Source: Sphagnum compactum (Eukaryota > Bryophyta > Sphagnopsida > Sphagnales). From it: a stretch of DNA of 64,000 nucleotides. The stretch is taken from positions 5,332,001 to 5,396,000 of the forward strand of contig OZ234497.1 of assembly GCA_965153455.1 (NCBI GenBank). The letters are read 5' to 3'. Under the pieces are notes generated by a model, which ran no database searches, was not told where the DNA came from, and saw only the letters and a program-made list of their open reading frames with translations. Numbering within the stretch: the stretch's first letter is position 1; each line of letters begins with the position of its first letter. A program made the position numbers and the translations under genes. Of this stretch, positions 36,086 through 46,290 are shown in pieces.

Positions 36086-39000
36086 TCACCAAGAATCTCT
36101 GCATGAACAAATACCATCCTCAAAGTGATGAAATCGATTTGTGTCCCTCATTAGTATTGCTCTCCCAACTATCTTTGAAATGAACTTGCTGGCAGTGTGG
36201 CAGTCACCACATACCCACAGATTCTTTGTGATGCGAAGTAGGGTTCCAGGAGGTGTGCTGGTGAGCCCAAATGCAATGGCCAGTTTCTCGCTATGATGAC
36301 ACAAATGGAGCATGTCCTCTTCTTGCTCTACATCATGCAGAACAATTTCTGTTTCTGGCACATACCCTTCATGGGTCATGTGCTTCGACAATCTCTCAAG
36401 TTCTGCATGGATTTCAAGCATGCAAGGATGGTCTTGATCATCTACCACAAATGTATGCACCTTGTTATTCACTTCAATCCAAGTGCGACCTAGGTTTTTT
36501 TTCATGCCCCTCTCCTTCCTCTGTTGTTGTATGTTTGCCCTGAGATCCCACTTGCCAGCAGCCGCATAGATATTTGATAGCCGCACATAGCCTGCAGCAT
36601 TTCCAGGGTCCGCTTCAAGAGCTTGTTTTGCAAAGTGTTCTCCCATGCCCACATCACTGTGAATTCTGCAGGAACTGAGCAAGGCCATCCAAACAGCCGC
36701 ATTTGGTTGGAAGGGCCTTGTCTGGATCAGATCCAATGCCTCCTGCAGATGGCCTGAGTGGCCTAGAAGATCAACAATACAGGCGTAGTGTTCCACTGTT
36801 GTAGAAATACTGTAAACTGAACCCATGGAATCAAAGTAACTCAGGCCTTCATAAACTAGACTTGCATGGTTACATGTGGAAAGAAGACAAACAAAAGTGG
36901 CATCATTGATATCTACACCTTCTTCACATATCCATTCAAAATGTGCCAGAGCTTCCTTAACATGCGCAGGCAGGGCAAATCCTCCAAGCATGGCATTTGA
37001 AGGAACCACATCATGTGTGGGCATCTTGTTGAAGACTCTCCAAGCATCATCAACACTCCCGGATTTGGCATACATGTCAACAAGACTACTACCCACAAAG
37101 ACATTAGATTTCAACCCATATAGAATGACCTGTTCCTCAATGTGCCTGCCTCCATCAAGTGCTGCTACACTGGCACAAGCATTCAAAGCACCTATAAAAG
37201 TGATGGCATCTGGTTCCACCCCTTCCTGTTGCATTTCTTGAAATAGTTCCAACACCTTCTCCCCTTGCGCACATTGCACAAGTCCCAGAATCATGGCATT
37301 GAAAGAGACCAAATCATGTGAGGGCCTCTTGTTGGATACTCTCCAAGCATCCTCCATGCTCCCACATTTGGCATACATGTCAATGAGGCTACTGGCCACA
37401 AAGACATTACACTCACAACCACATTGGATGATCCTTTCCTCGATGTCCCTGCCTTCTTCAAGAGCAGCTACACTGGCACAAGCATTCAAAGCAGCAACAA
37501 AAGTGTGAAGGCCGGCTCCACACCTTCCCTTTGCATTTGTTGATATAGTTCCAATGCCTTTTGCCCGTGTCCACATTTTACATGTCCTTGAATCATGGCT
37601 GTTCAGGACACCACATCATGTGAGGGCATCATGTTGAACACTCTCCAAGCATCCTCCATGCTTCCACATTTGGCATACATGTCCACAAGGCTACTGCTCA
37701 CAGAAACATCAGACTCATAACCACTGCAAATGACCTGTTCATGAGTAAGCCTACCCTCGTCAAGTGCCAATATACTGGTGCATGCATTCAGGACCCCTAT
37801 GAAAGTGGCAGGGTCTGGCTCCAAACCTTCCTGTTGCATTAGTTGAAAAACTTCCAATGCCTTCTGACCTTGCCCACATTTCACATGTCCATATATCATG
37901 GCATTGCAACAGACCACATCACGTACAGGCATCCTGTTGAACACTCTCTGGGCATCTTCCAAGCTCCCACATTTAGTATACATGTTGACACATGATACCA
38001 CATCATGGGAGGGCATCTTCCATGCTCCCACATTTGGTGTACATGCTAATGAGGCTACTGCCAACAAAGACATCCGACTCAAAACCACTTTGAACGATCT
38101 GCTCATGAGCATGCCTGCCTTCTTCAAGTGCCATGTCGCTGGCACATGCATTCAGCACCCCTACAAAAGTGTTTGGGGCTGGCTTCATGCCATCCTGTTG
38201 CATCTGTTTGAATAGTTGCAATGCTTTCTGGCGTTGCCCACGTTTCAAATGCCCCAGTATCATGATATTCCAAGAAACCACATCATGTGAGGTCATCTTG
38301 TCGAACACTCTCCAAGCATCCTCCATGCTCCCGCATTTTGCATACATGTCAATGAGGCTGTTTTGCACATTGACATTGGACTCACAACCACTTTGAATGA
38401 TTTGTTGATGAGCATGCCTACCCTCTTCAAGTGCCACTATACTGGCACATGCATTTACTACCCCTGCAAAAGTTGCAGAGTTGGGCTTCATGCCTTCCAG
38501 TTGCATTTGTCGAAACAGTGTCAATGCCTCGTGCCCTTGCCCACATTTAACATGTCCTGATATCATGATGTTCCATGTCAATGAGGCTGTTGACCACAAA
38601 CAGATCAGACTCAAAGCTGCTTGAGTGATTTGTTGATGAGTACATCTCCCCTCTTCAAGTGCTGCTTCACTGGCACATGCATTCAGGAACCCCACAAAAG
38701 TGATAGTGTTTGGCTGCACACCTTCCTGTTGCATTTGTTGAAAGAGCTCCAAGGCCTTGTACCCTTGCCCCATTTCACATGTCCGAATATCAGGGCATTC
38801 CAAGTGACCACGTCATGTAAATCTTGTTGAACACTCGCCATGCATCCTCCATGCTCCCACATTTGGCATACATGTCAACAAGGCTATTACTGACAAAGAC
38901 ATTGAATTCAAGGCCACGTTGAATGATCTGCTCATGCACAAACCTGCCCTCTACAAGTGCAACTACACTTGCACATGCATTCAGGACCCCCATAAAGGTG

Positions 39001-39778
39001 ATATGGTCTGGCTCCATGCCTTCCTGCACCATCTGTTGAAATAGTTGCAATGCCTTCTGCCCTTGCCCACATTTCACATGTCCTGATATCATGGCATTCC
39101 AAGATACCACATCGCATGAGGGCATCTTGTTGAACACTCTCCAAGTGTCTTCCATGCTCACACATTTGGCATACATGTCAATGAGGCTATTTCCCACAAA
39201 GAGATCAGACTCAAAACCACTTTGAATAATCTGTTTATGAATGCACCTGCCCTCTGCAAGTGCTTGTAAACTAGCACATGCATTGAGCACTGGAACAAAG
39301 GTGTACCTGTCAGGACTCAACCCTTCTTGTTGTAGTTGGTGGAAAAACTCCATTGTCTGCTCATATTGCCCAGCCTTGACATGTCTAAAAAGTCTTCTAT
39401 TCCATGAAAAAACATTCAATTGTACTGTCCCTGGTGCCATTGCAGCCACCTCTGCTTCTACCCATGGAGGGTTTTGTTGATCAATGAGCCAGAGTGCCTC
39501 CTGTGTCTTTTTGTGTTTGAAATCCAGATACTTTCTATTCACCTTTTTCCAGAAATCCAATCCAGCTCATTGTCACACATGCAATTCATCACAGGTTGTG
39601 CACATCCAAAGTTATTATAACAAACAAGAAAGAAAGCTCTCTGACTTCCTCAATCCTTTGTCAAGAGAACTGTGACAGCAGCAGTCATATTCACTTACCT
39701 TCTCTGAACTGTGATCCCACCACTGTGAAGGATCTGAGAAGAACTCCCGCCAACATTTCTCTTTCTTGTCCGCAGCAA
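36086..39778 (-). pseudogene. Decayed PPR-DYW gene with an N-terminal PDF-like motif
   Basis: PLS-class pentatricopeptide repeats (consensus words YAKCGSMEDAWRVFNKMP and GHVKCGQGQKALELFQQMQQ) run from 39,420 to 36,900. E/E+ blocks and a DYW deaminase-like domain with HSEK, CGDCH and FHHFEDGICSCRDSW follow, ending at 36,086. The last tripeptide is DSW instead of DYW. Exon 39778-39699 ends WWDHSSEK before a perfect donor GTAAGT. The next exon opens at 39542 with VNRKYLDFKHKKTQEALW, so splicing (phase 0) rebuilds a motif like the PDF motif of OSB single-strand-binding proteins. Decay is clear: frameshifts near 38,775, 38,820 and 37,515, deletions within repeats near 38,590 and 38,010, and TGA for Trp at 37,605-37,603. 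Intact relatives edit organellar RNA. A poor assembly could mimic some of the frameshifts but not the deletions. Confidence 0.88.
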
Positions 39779-40172
39779 CTGCAGTAAAAAGCGTGCCAAA
39801 ACAGACAACCTCAGAAGAGACTTCCATCCAATGCTTGGACAATGTCTTTACATAAAAGCCTCGACGACAACATCACATTTGATTTTTTCAAAATAAGAAC
39901 CATCAACTTCAATCTGCAACAAAGCATGCAGTTCCAAAGGTTCTAACAATAGTGCCTTTCTCCCATTCACAAAGCACTGCAAAGTTCAATTGAAAGCTTC
40001 TGAAACCACTTTGCCAATTATAGTAGTTTCCAAATTAGATAGATCCTCGCAGATTGTGTTCCAATTCTTATATACAAAAAGGAGAGCCAAAAGAAGAAAC
40101 AAGCTTACACCCACCGTTATGATGATGATGATGATGATCTCTGGACGCCACTTTGTGTTCTATCCATTGCGC

Positions 40173-40391
40173 TTAGGAAGAAAAGCTCCCGACTGCAGAA
40201 ATTGATGTAGACCATGATGAAACTAGAGACGACGGAGCACCGAAAGCAGCAGGTAAAAGAACCCTAGGCAGCGTCCCTCCCGATGTAATGCTGCTACTAT
40301 TACACCCACAAACATTACTGTTTTGCTGCTGCAGAGAAGAAGAGCTTTTGCTCCATCGGCCACCAACTTCCGGCAGCGATGAAAAAGCCAT
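40173..40391 (-). other. Possible first exon with a transit-peptide-like N-terminus
   Basis: From ATG at 40,391 the frame reads MAFSSLPEVGGRW, then a Ser-rich, acid-poor stretch of about 60 residues to a TAA at 40,173. That looks like an organelle transit peptide. A GA-rich leader-like tract lies upstream (about 40,560-40,590). It is placed correctly to be exon 1 of the PPR relic, whose next exon (from 39,778) needs a phase-1 partner. No strong phase-1 donor is seen before the stop, so the link is not shown. Confidence 0.35.
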
Positions 40392-40399
40392 TTCCCTTC

Positions 40400-40780
40400 C
40401 TCTGAAAGCCCTGACAAAGTTGAGGAAATGCTTTGTGTGACCAAAAACCAATTCTGTGATCCTCTCTTCGCATCCAATTTGTGAAGAGGGATTTACGACC
40501 AATTCTTTTCTTCTTCTTCACCAAGCAAGAGAGAAACTCCTTTCTTACTAGCATTCTCTCTACTCTCTCGCTCTCTCTCTCTCTCAAATTCTTCGTGGTA
40601 TCTACAACTCCAAAACCACCATATCCAAAACTCCGACTCTCTTTGCGCGAGCGAGCGCACTCGGTCTGCAATCGTCGAAGGAGAACACACCCGGCGGAAT
40701 GCCGGGGAACCCCTCCCAAATGTGCAACCATCGAAAGTAAAGGACCCGGCGAAATACCGGGGTAAAGTTGTCTTTCCTTC
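40400..40780 (-). promoter_or_regulatory. Leader/promoter region of the PPR locus
   Basis: A GA-repeat (minus strand) at about 40,560-40,590 and a GC-rich edge near 40,660-40,770 mark a gene-proximal region. Two small self-complementary words, CCGGCGGAATGCCGG (near 40,692) and CCCGGCGAAATACCGGG (near 40,744), sit there. Confidence 0.4.
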
Positions 40781-41216
40781 TGGATAGTCTAGACTAACTG
40801 TTAACAGAATAAGTGAACGGTTCAGATTTTATTCGACCTAAATTTAGGTTACTCTGTGGTTAAGATTCACCTTTGTTCTTCCAAATTGGAATGGCCAAGA
40901 ATTTTTTTTAAAAAAAATTTCTCTCCTTCATTGTAACTTTTACTACTACTAGACTAGATAAAAAAGAGACTTAATCTATGGTTTACATCTATGGTTGTGA
41001 TTGCTTTAGATCATTGAGTATTACAATTGCAATAATATCTACTTGTTTGTTATGTGCTTGTAATTTGTAAATTTTTTTTGGGTTTGTTTCTTTCTTTCTT
41101 TCCAACAATTTTTAGATGAAAAAAGATGGGAAATACAACCGAAATGCAAGTCCAAATTGAATTGCCTACTATTTGAAAAGCCCATCTGAAGCGCTTCGTA
41201 TGCTATCAACAGATTA

Positions 41217-41623
41217 GAGTTATCCATGAAGTAACCCTGTCTTTGTCTTCACCCTGTCTTTGGGCCTCCTTTCACCCCCTATCCCCTCTTTTAGTGGTAT
41301 CTACAAAGTAAGGAAATTTTATTAAATCTCAGTATGTAATGCTAAAACTAAATGAAACTGAGCATTTAATGCACAAGGTTGGAGAGTAATTGTGGTAGTT
41401 GTACAGGTGGGAGCAGTGAAAACACGTAGCGTAGCAGCAGTGGAGGTGCTCAGGACAAATAAAAGACAGGATGAAACTCAGTTTCCAACAAAAATTGGTG
41501 GTTTTCTGAGTTTCACACCCTTTCAATGGTAATGTACTTTTGCAGGGTTTTTTCGAATCTCACCCAGAGCATGACAATACTCAGGGTTCTGGTGCTGTGT
41601 TTTCCTTACTTTATGGATAACTC
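41217..41623. mobile_element. Harbinger-type MITE, copy 1 (407 bp)
   Basis: The ends are GAGTTATCCATGAAGTAA and TTACTTTATGGATAACTC, an 18-bp terminal inverted repeat with one mismatch. Both sides carry TTA (41,214-41,216 and 41,624-41,626), the target site usual for PIF/Harbinger. There is no coding capacity. It lies 0.5 kb downstream of the SDIR1 stop. Two relatives occur at 58,577 and 62,171. Confidence 0.88.
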
Positions 41624-42126
41624 TTATTATACTTGTGTACATACCACTATACACTGCCAGTCCAGAAAAATTCAGTTTGAAATTACCATAAGGGGTAGAA
41701 CCATTACAGGATGACACAAAAAGTTATGCAACTGACTTCTGGATTGCACAGGGAAATCACCTCCGAAATCACTACTGCCCAAAACAGAATTTTAAGGATA
41801 TTATAACAAAAGGTTCTGTAAGGTGCTATTGCCCTCACAAGCTGACCATGTCTCATTTTTGAGAGTATGAACAGCTGCAGCTTGAAGAGTATTACTTACT
41901 GCCCTGCAAGTCTCTTAAACTGTCACAACTTGAATCAATATAGTGCCAGCAATCTTATTAATACAAGAGCTAGAAAGGCAAACCTCTGTTTTGGTTTGCC
42001 TAGATCTTTTTTTGTGCACAATGTTAGCATTGTTCATGTGAAATACAAAGGCGGATGTGCAATTTTCCCTTCCTACCATACAGGAAAGTTGCAGGATAGC
42101 AAATGAAAGATGGAATACATGCACCT

Positions 42127-45100
42127 CTACACTGTGTAGGTAGCCCCAGAAGCATTTGGAGCCTGTGGTTGTGAAGTGCCCAGCCTGAACTTGCACACAG
42201 GGCACGTGGCCTGCTGCTTCAGCCATTGATCGATGCACATAGAATGGAACTGCAGAGGAGGACAAAACCAACCACAAGCATTCAGTTCAATCCACTGAAA
42301 ACCACAAAATAGATTACTATCTGGCTGCACACACTGTCAAACCGTACACAGCTCTGTTTTATATCAAAGCATGGGACACAATCTCTACTGCACATTTGGG
42401 TTGGTATTAAGAGAACAAGGGACTCAATGAGTAGTGGAGACCATCCCCCAGCATTACAATTCCATTAGATCATTTGATGATGCCATTGTTCATGAGCTTT
42501 TCATGTGCTGCTCTACATTGTTATATCAGTTCTTGCTCTTTTAACTCAAGATGGAGTGAGAGAGAAATGAAATGAGTTCTTACTTGGTGAACACAAGGGA
42601 GACTGCGGACAAGTTCACCATCCTTAACTTGCTCCAGGCAAATGCTGCATGTCAGCTCCTCATCCAGTCTTAGCTTCTCACCCTCATCACTACTCTTCTG
42701 CACAACAAAAGGTTCATACAAAATTAGACCATAGGACTATTCTCACAGCAGAGAAGATGTGGTTTCAGGCATCAGTGAAATCTGACTGGCGACAAATTTC
42801 CACTGAATGATCACAGTCCCCTCCTTTTACAAACCAGGAATTCTAAAAGTTTAAGTTGAATTCATCTTAAAATTGACACGACCATCAAAAGAGAACAAAG
42901 TGAAACACATTGCCCAGAACATGTAGTGACTGCTGGGAGGATCTGGGAAGAGACGGACCAAACATGAATCAGTAGCTGCCATGTTCACAGCCGTAGGGGG
43001 CAAGGGTGCTCCTTCACTGCAGTAAGCAAACAAAACCAAATCAGAGCAAGAAAAAGAAATAACTCTGATCAGAATCAAGAAATCTCCATACTCATGATTA
43101 AGAAATCGCCAAAAACACCCCCAAAAAAAAAAACCCGTATCTGTAAGACTGCAGAGAATAGTCTGTAGCAACACTTTGAAGGAAACCATTATGTAAGTTC
43201 CAACAAACACAAAAAGAACAAGTGTGGTCATAATCTTGTGAGCATCACTCACAAAGTAACAGACCATCACCTTCATCATGCATGTCTGTGGGCTGGCTGC
43301 CATTACTCCCCACTGACTTCATCAGCTTCTGATGAGTGTCAATATAAGTATAAAATAATCTGCTCATAATTTCAAGCAAGAAAATTATATGAAGATCTGT
43401 GCCCTCATTTTCAGTTGCATTTCCTGAATCAATGGGAGGACTTACTCATAACATCAACTAGCACTCAAGACATAGCTACTGGGAGAAGTCAATAATTTCC
43501 TCATTCAAGCTGCAACAAGCTTGTGAGAGTAAGCTTCATTTGAATTTAGCTTGCCCCTGTGCAACTACAACCCAGTGTGTCTAGAATTTGAAAATTTGAG
43601 GCAAAAGACAAAGCATAGCCATTGCACTTGCCTCAGTTGAGAATGGGGTGTTGGTAATACTGGTGCTGCTTTGTAGTTACGAACTGGTAACCTGTTGATC
43701 TCTATGTCACTCATTGCTGAGACCCCTGGTGGATTATCAGCATCCAAAGCCCTCAGTGCATCATAGTCTGCATCAGTACAACCTACGATGAGACCCAGGA
43801 ACCAAGAGTGAATATGCAGAGATGATCAACAGATCTTGTCTTCAGAGAATAGGACTCATGGTGATGCAGTCACTAGATAAAAGATAAGAAACGCACCTAG
43901 GTCATCAAATTCACGGTCTAGAAGAGCAAGCTGCAGGCGCAGGCCTTGAAGCTGGGCTCTAGTTGCAAATGAGAGTAGAGGGTTCATACGTAGCCGAAGC
44001 TCAGGGTGGCCCACTAAACCTCCTGTAGAGGCTGCAGCAGCAGCAGCTTGTGCCTGAGCTTGTAACTGATGACAAATAGCATACAAGCGGAGGCTTGATG
44101 CTATGAGGAACACTCCCATTCCTGCCCACAGCTGCCCCAAGTTCCAATCAACTTGACATCATCCACATTTGTAATGGAAGCAGAGACTACCAGACATAAA
44201 AGATGTTGCTCTTTCAACTACTTTTTTACATATGAGTTGCTCTTTCAACTTCCTAGTACTACTAGATGCTTTCATGTTGGCAGAAATGAAAAAGACCAGA
44301 CATCCAGCCACCATTGACTTGAGCATTTCTTTGCATGGTAGCAAGCGTTTGTAACGCAGTAGCTGCACTAACTAGCTGCAGAGACAATAACATTAAACAA
44401 AATAGGTAAGTAATCAAGCAGCATCAAAAGAACAGATAGAGAACTGCACCAAAAAATTCGGCGACATTTGTTGTGAGTTGACAATCATCAACAAAAGTAG
44501 CACTGTGTGCAACACACAAACAACCACATCACAAAAGCATTAGAAACACCACAGAGTTTCAGTTGAAGCTCCATGCTTGGAAGATACTAGACACGAACAT
44601 GGTGATGAACATTCATGCAAGAATATAGGGTTGCATGCCATAGGTAGGCTTAAAGCCAGCAAGCAGCTGGAAATTAGTTGAAGATATCATTCAGTTGAAA
44701 GCTCTTGCAGCAGGTGTTTGTATGATGAAGAGTAGAAGTCAGTACCAGTCACAAGGAAAGCCATTGGACTTGCATTGAAAGCTCGTCCAGTGCCATGGAA
44801 TCTCTGGCAGAAGAGCAACCCCGACAAATAAAATCTCATAAATGATACAGAAGCAACCAAAAACAAATCGCTATGCTACAAAACAAGATGTGCAATTGCC
44901 TAATACTATTTCTTTCTTTCATCACTTGCAGATTTTCAAAGCTTCTCTGACATAAGTCTTGTTGTTCAATGTTACAAATGCAGGACGAAGTCTTGTTTTC
45001 TGAAGCAGCTCTTTTCTTGTGTTTCTTTCCTCAATTGCAGATTTGAAAGCTTCTCTGGCATAAAGTTTTGTGGTTCAATGTTACAATTACGGGAAGAAGT

Positions 45101-45407
45101 CTTGTTTGTTTCCGAAGCGAAAAAAAAGCTTTTTCTTGTATGGTGGAAGAACATATGAGCAGTGCCAAACTTGCAAAAAAAAAGAGAAAAACAGAATAGC
45201 TTCAAGCTGTAACACAAAAAAGAAAATACAGAAGATGAAAAAAAAAAGAAGAAGAGAAAGACAGTTTCGAGATGAGTAATCGAGAAAGAAATAACCACGC
45301 ACCATGTTGCTGCTGCTGCTGCTGCTGCTGCTGTTAGGCCGATCAGGCATCAAATTGTGAAGTCCAGTCTCCAAATCACCTCTCGATCCTCGAAATACGA
45401 AACTCAT
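42127..45407 (-). CDS. SDIR1: SDIR1-type RING-H2 E3 ubiquitin ligase
   Basis: Eight exons (minus) give 293 residues with every phase matching: 45407-45303, 44803-44746, 44502-44450, 44131-43897, 43767-43632, 43016-42959, 42697-42584 and 42249-42127. The protein starts MSFVFRGSRGDLETG, almost as in Arabidopsis SDIR1 (273 residues). Two membrane segments lie near residues 49-62 and 72-90. The conserved LQGLRLQLALLDREFDDL block follows. A RING-H2 has C232, C235, C250, H252, H255, C258, C269 and C272. SDIR1 sits in internal membranes and acts in ABA, salt and drought signalling in Arabidopsis. The intron after exon 5 uses a GC donor (CTGAG, then GCAAGTG), the known GC-AG type. Exon 1 has a run of AGC codons (poly-Ser) absent from Arabidopsis. 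Nothing suggests decay. Confidence 0.96.
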
Positions 45408-45720
45408 TTCTCCCTCTCCTCCTACTCCTACTCCTTCTCCTGCTCCTGCTGCCGCCGCCGTTGCTGCAGAACTAGAATTCCAGGAGCTGAACTTGTGCGT
45501 TTCCTCGAGTTCCGAACTCCTTCCTCAACTCCCCGACGAGATCCTTCCCAAGAAATTCCAGACCTAAACTCGAGTGTTGCTGGTTTCCGAGCGCCCTTCT
45601 TCGCACATCCACTTCCAAGTCACGACCCAAGAAATTTTCACAGGGCGGGCAGCAGCTACGACCCCACCCTATAGCCAAGATGTTCTTATCAACCACATCT
45701 ACTAGGTAGGTCGGGCAGCA
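45408..45720 (-). promoter_or_regulatory. Likely 5' leader of SDIR1
   Basis: This GC-richer stretch lies directly upstream of the SDIR1 start codon and contains GGAG- and GAGCAGG-rich words on the minus strand, with no in-frame extension of the coding region. No TATA box could be fixed. Confidence 0.4.
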
Positions 45721-46017
45721 GCTAAAATTAGCCAAAAACGTAGGTAGTAGTAACTAGTAACCTCCACTATGTCTAGGTTAAGGACTCGCGAGCCCTAGGA
45801 CTATGTCTAGGGTAAGGACTCACAAGTCCTAAGGGCCCTAAGTAATGAGGGCCTTCTGGAGCCAGGCAGGATGTTGGTAGAATTTTGAACGGCTGTGATT
45901 TTGGTTGAAAGGACGGACAATGGGGTTGTTCTGGGAATGAGGCCCGGTGCAAGCCAAATTGCGAGATGTGATTTCTGGGAACCAGCCTGTTCCAGGTCCT
46001 TACTTGGCATTAAAGAG

Positions 46018-46290
46018 GTTTTTGAGAGGCCTTATGCATAAGGCGATTTTGAGAAACCAATAGCCATTAAGGTGTTTGAGGAGCTATATGCATAAGGTGA
46101 TTTTTGGGGAACCAATAGCCGTAAATGTGTTGAAGGAACCTTATGCATTCGGTGATTTTGAGGAACCAATAGCCGTAAGGTGGTTGAGGAGCCTTATTAT
46201 GCATAAGGTGATTTTGAGCAACCGATAGCCGTAAGGTGTTTGACGAGCCGTATGCATAAGGTTGGGGAACAAATAGCCGTAAAGTGAGCC
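46018..46290 (-). repeat. Tandem array of about five 55-bp units upstream of SDIR1
   Basis: The word TTATGCATAAGGTGATTTTG recurs with changes near 46,031, 46,086, 46,140, 46,197 and 46,250. Each unit goes on with GAGGAACCAATAGCCGTAAGG and TGTTTGAGGAGCC. The core TATGCATA is a palindrome. The array lies 0.6 kb upstream of the SDIR1 start codon. Confidence 0.9.

Noticed and set aside
42851-43303. 150-codon minus-strand frame in SDIR1
   Set aside because: Only its part at 43,016-42,959 is an exon. The remainder is read-through of introns, with a hydrophobic intron-like mix.
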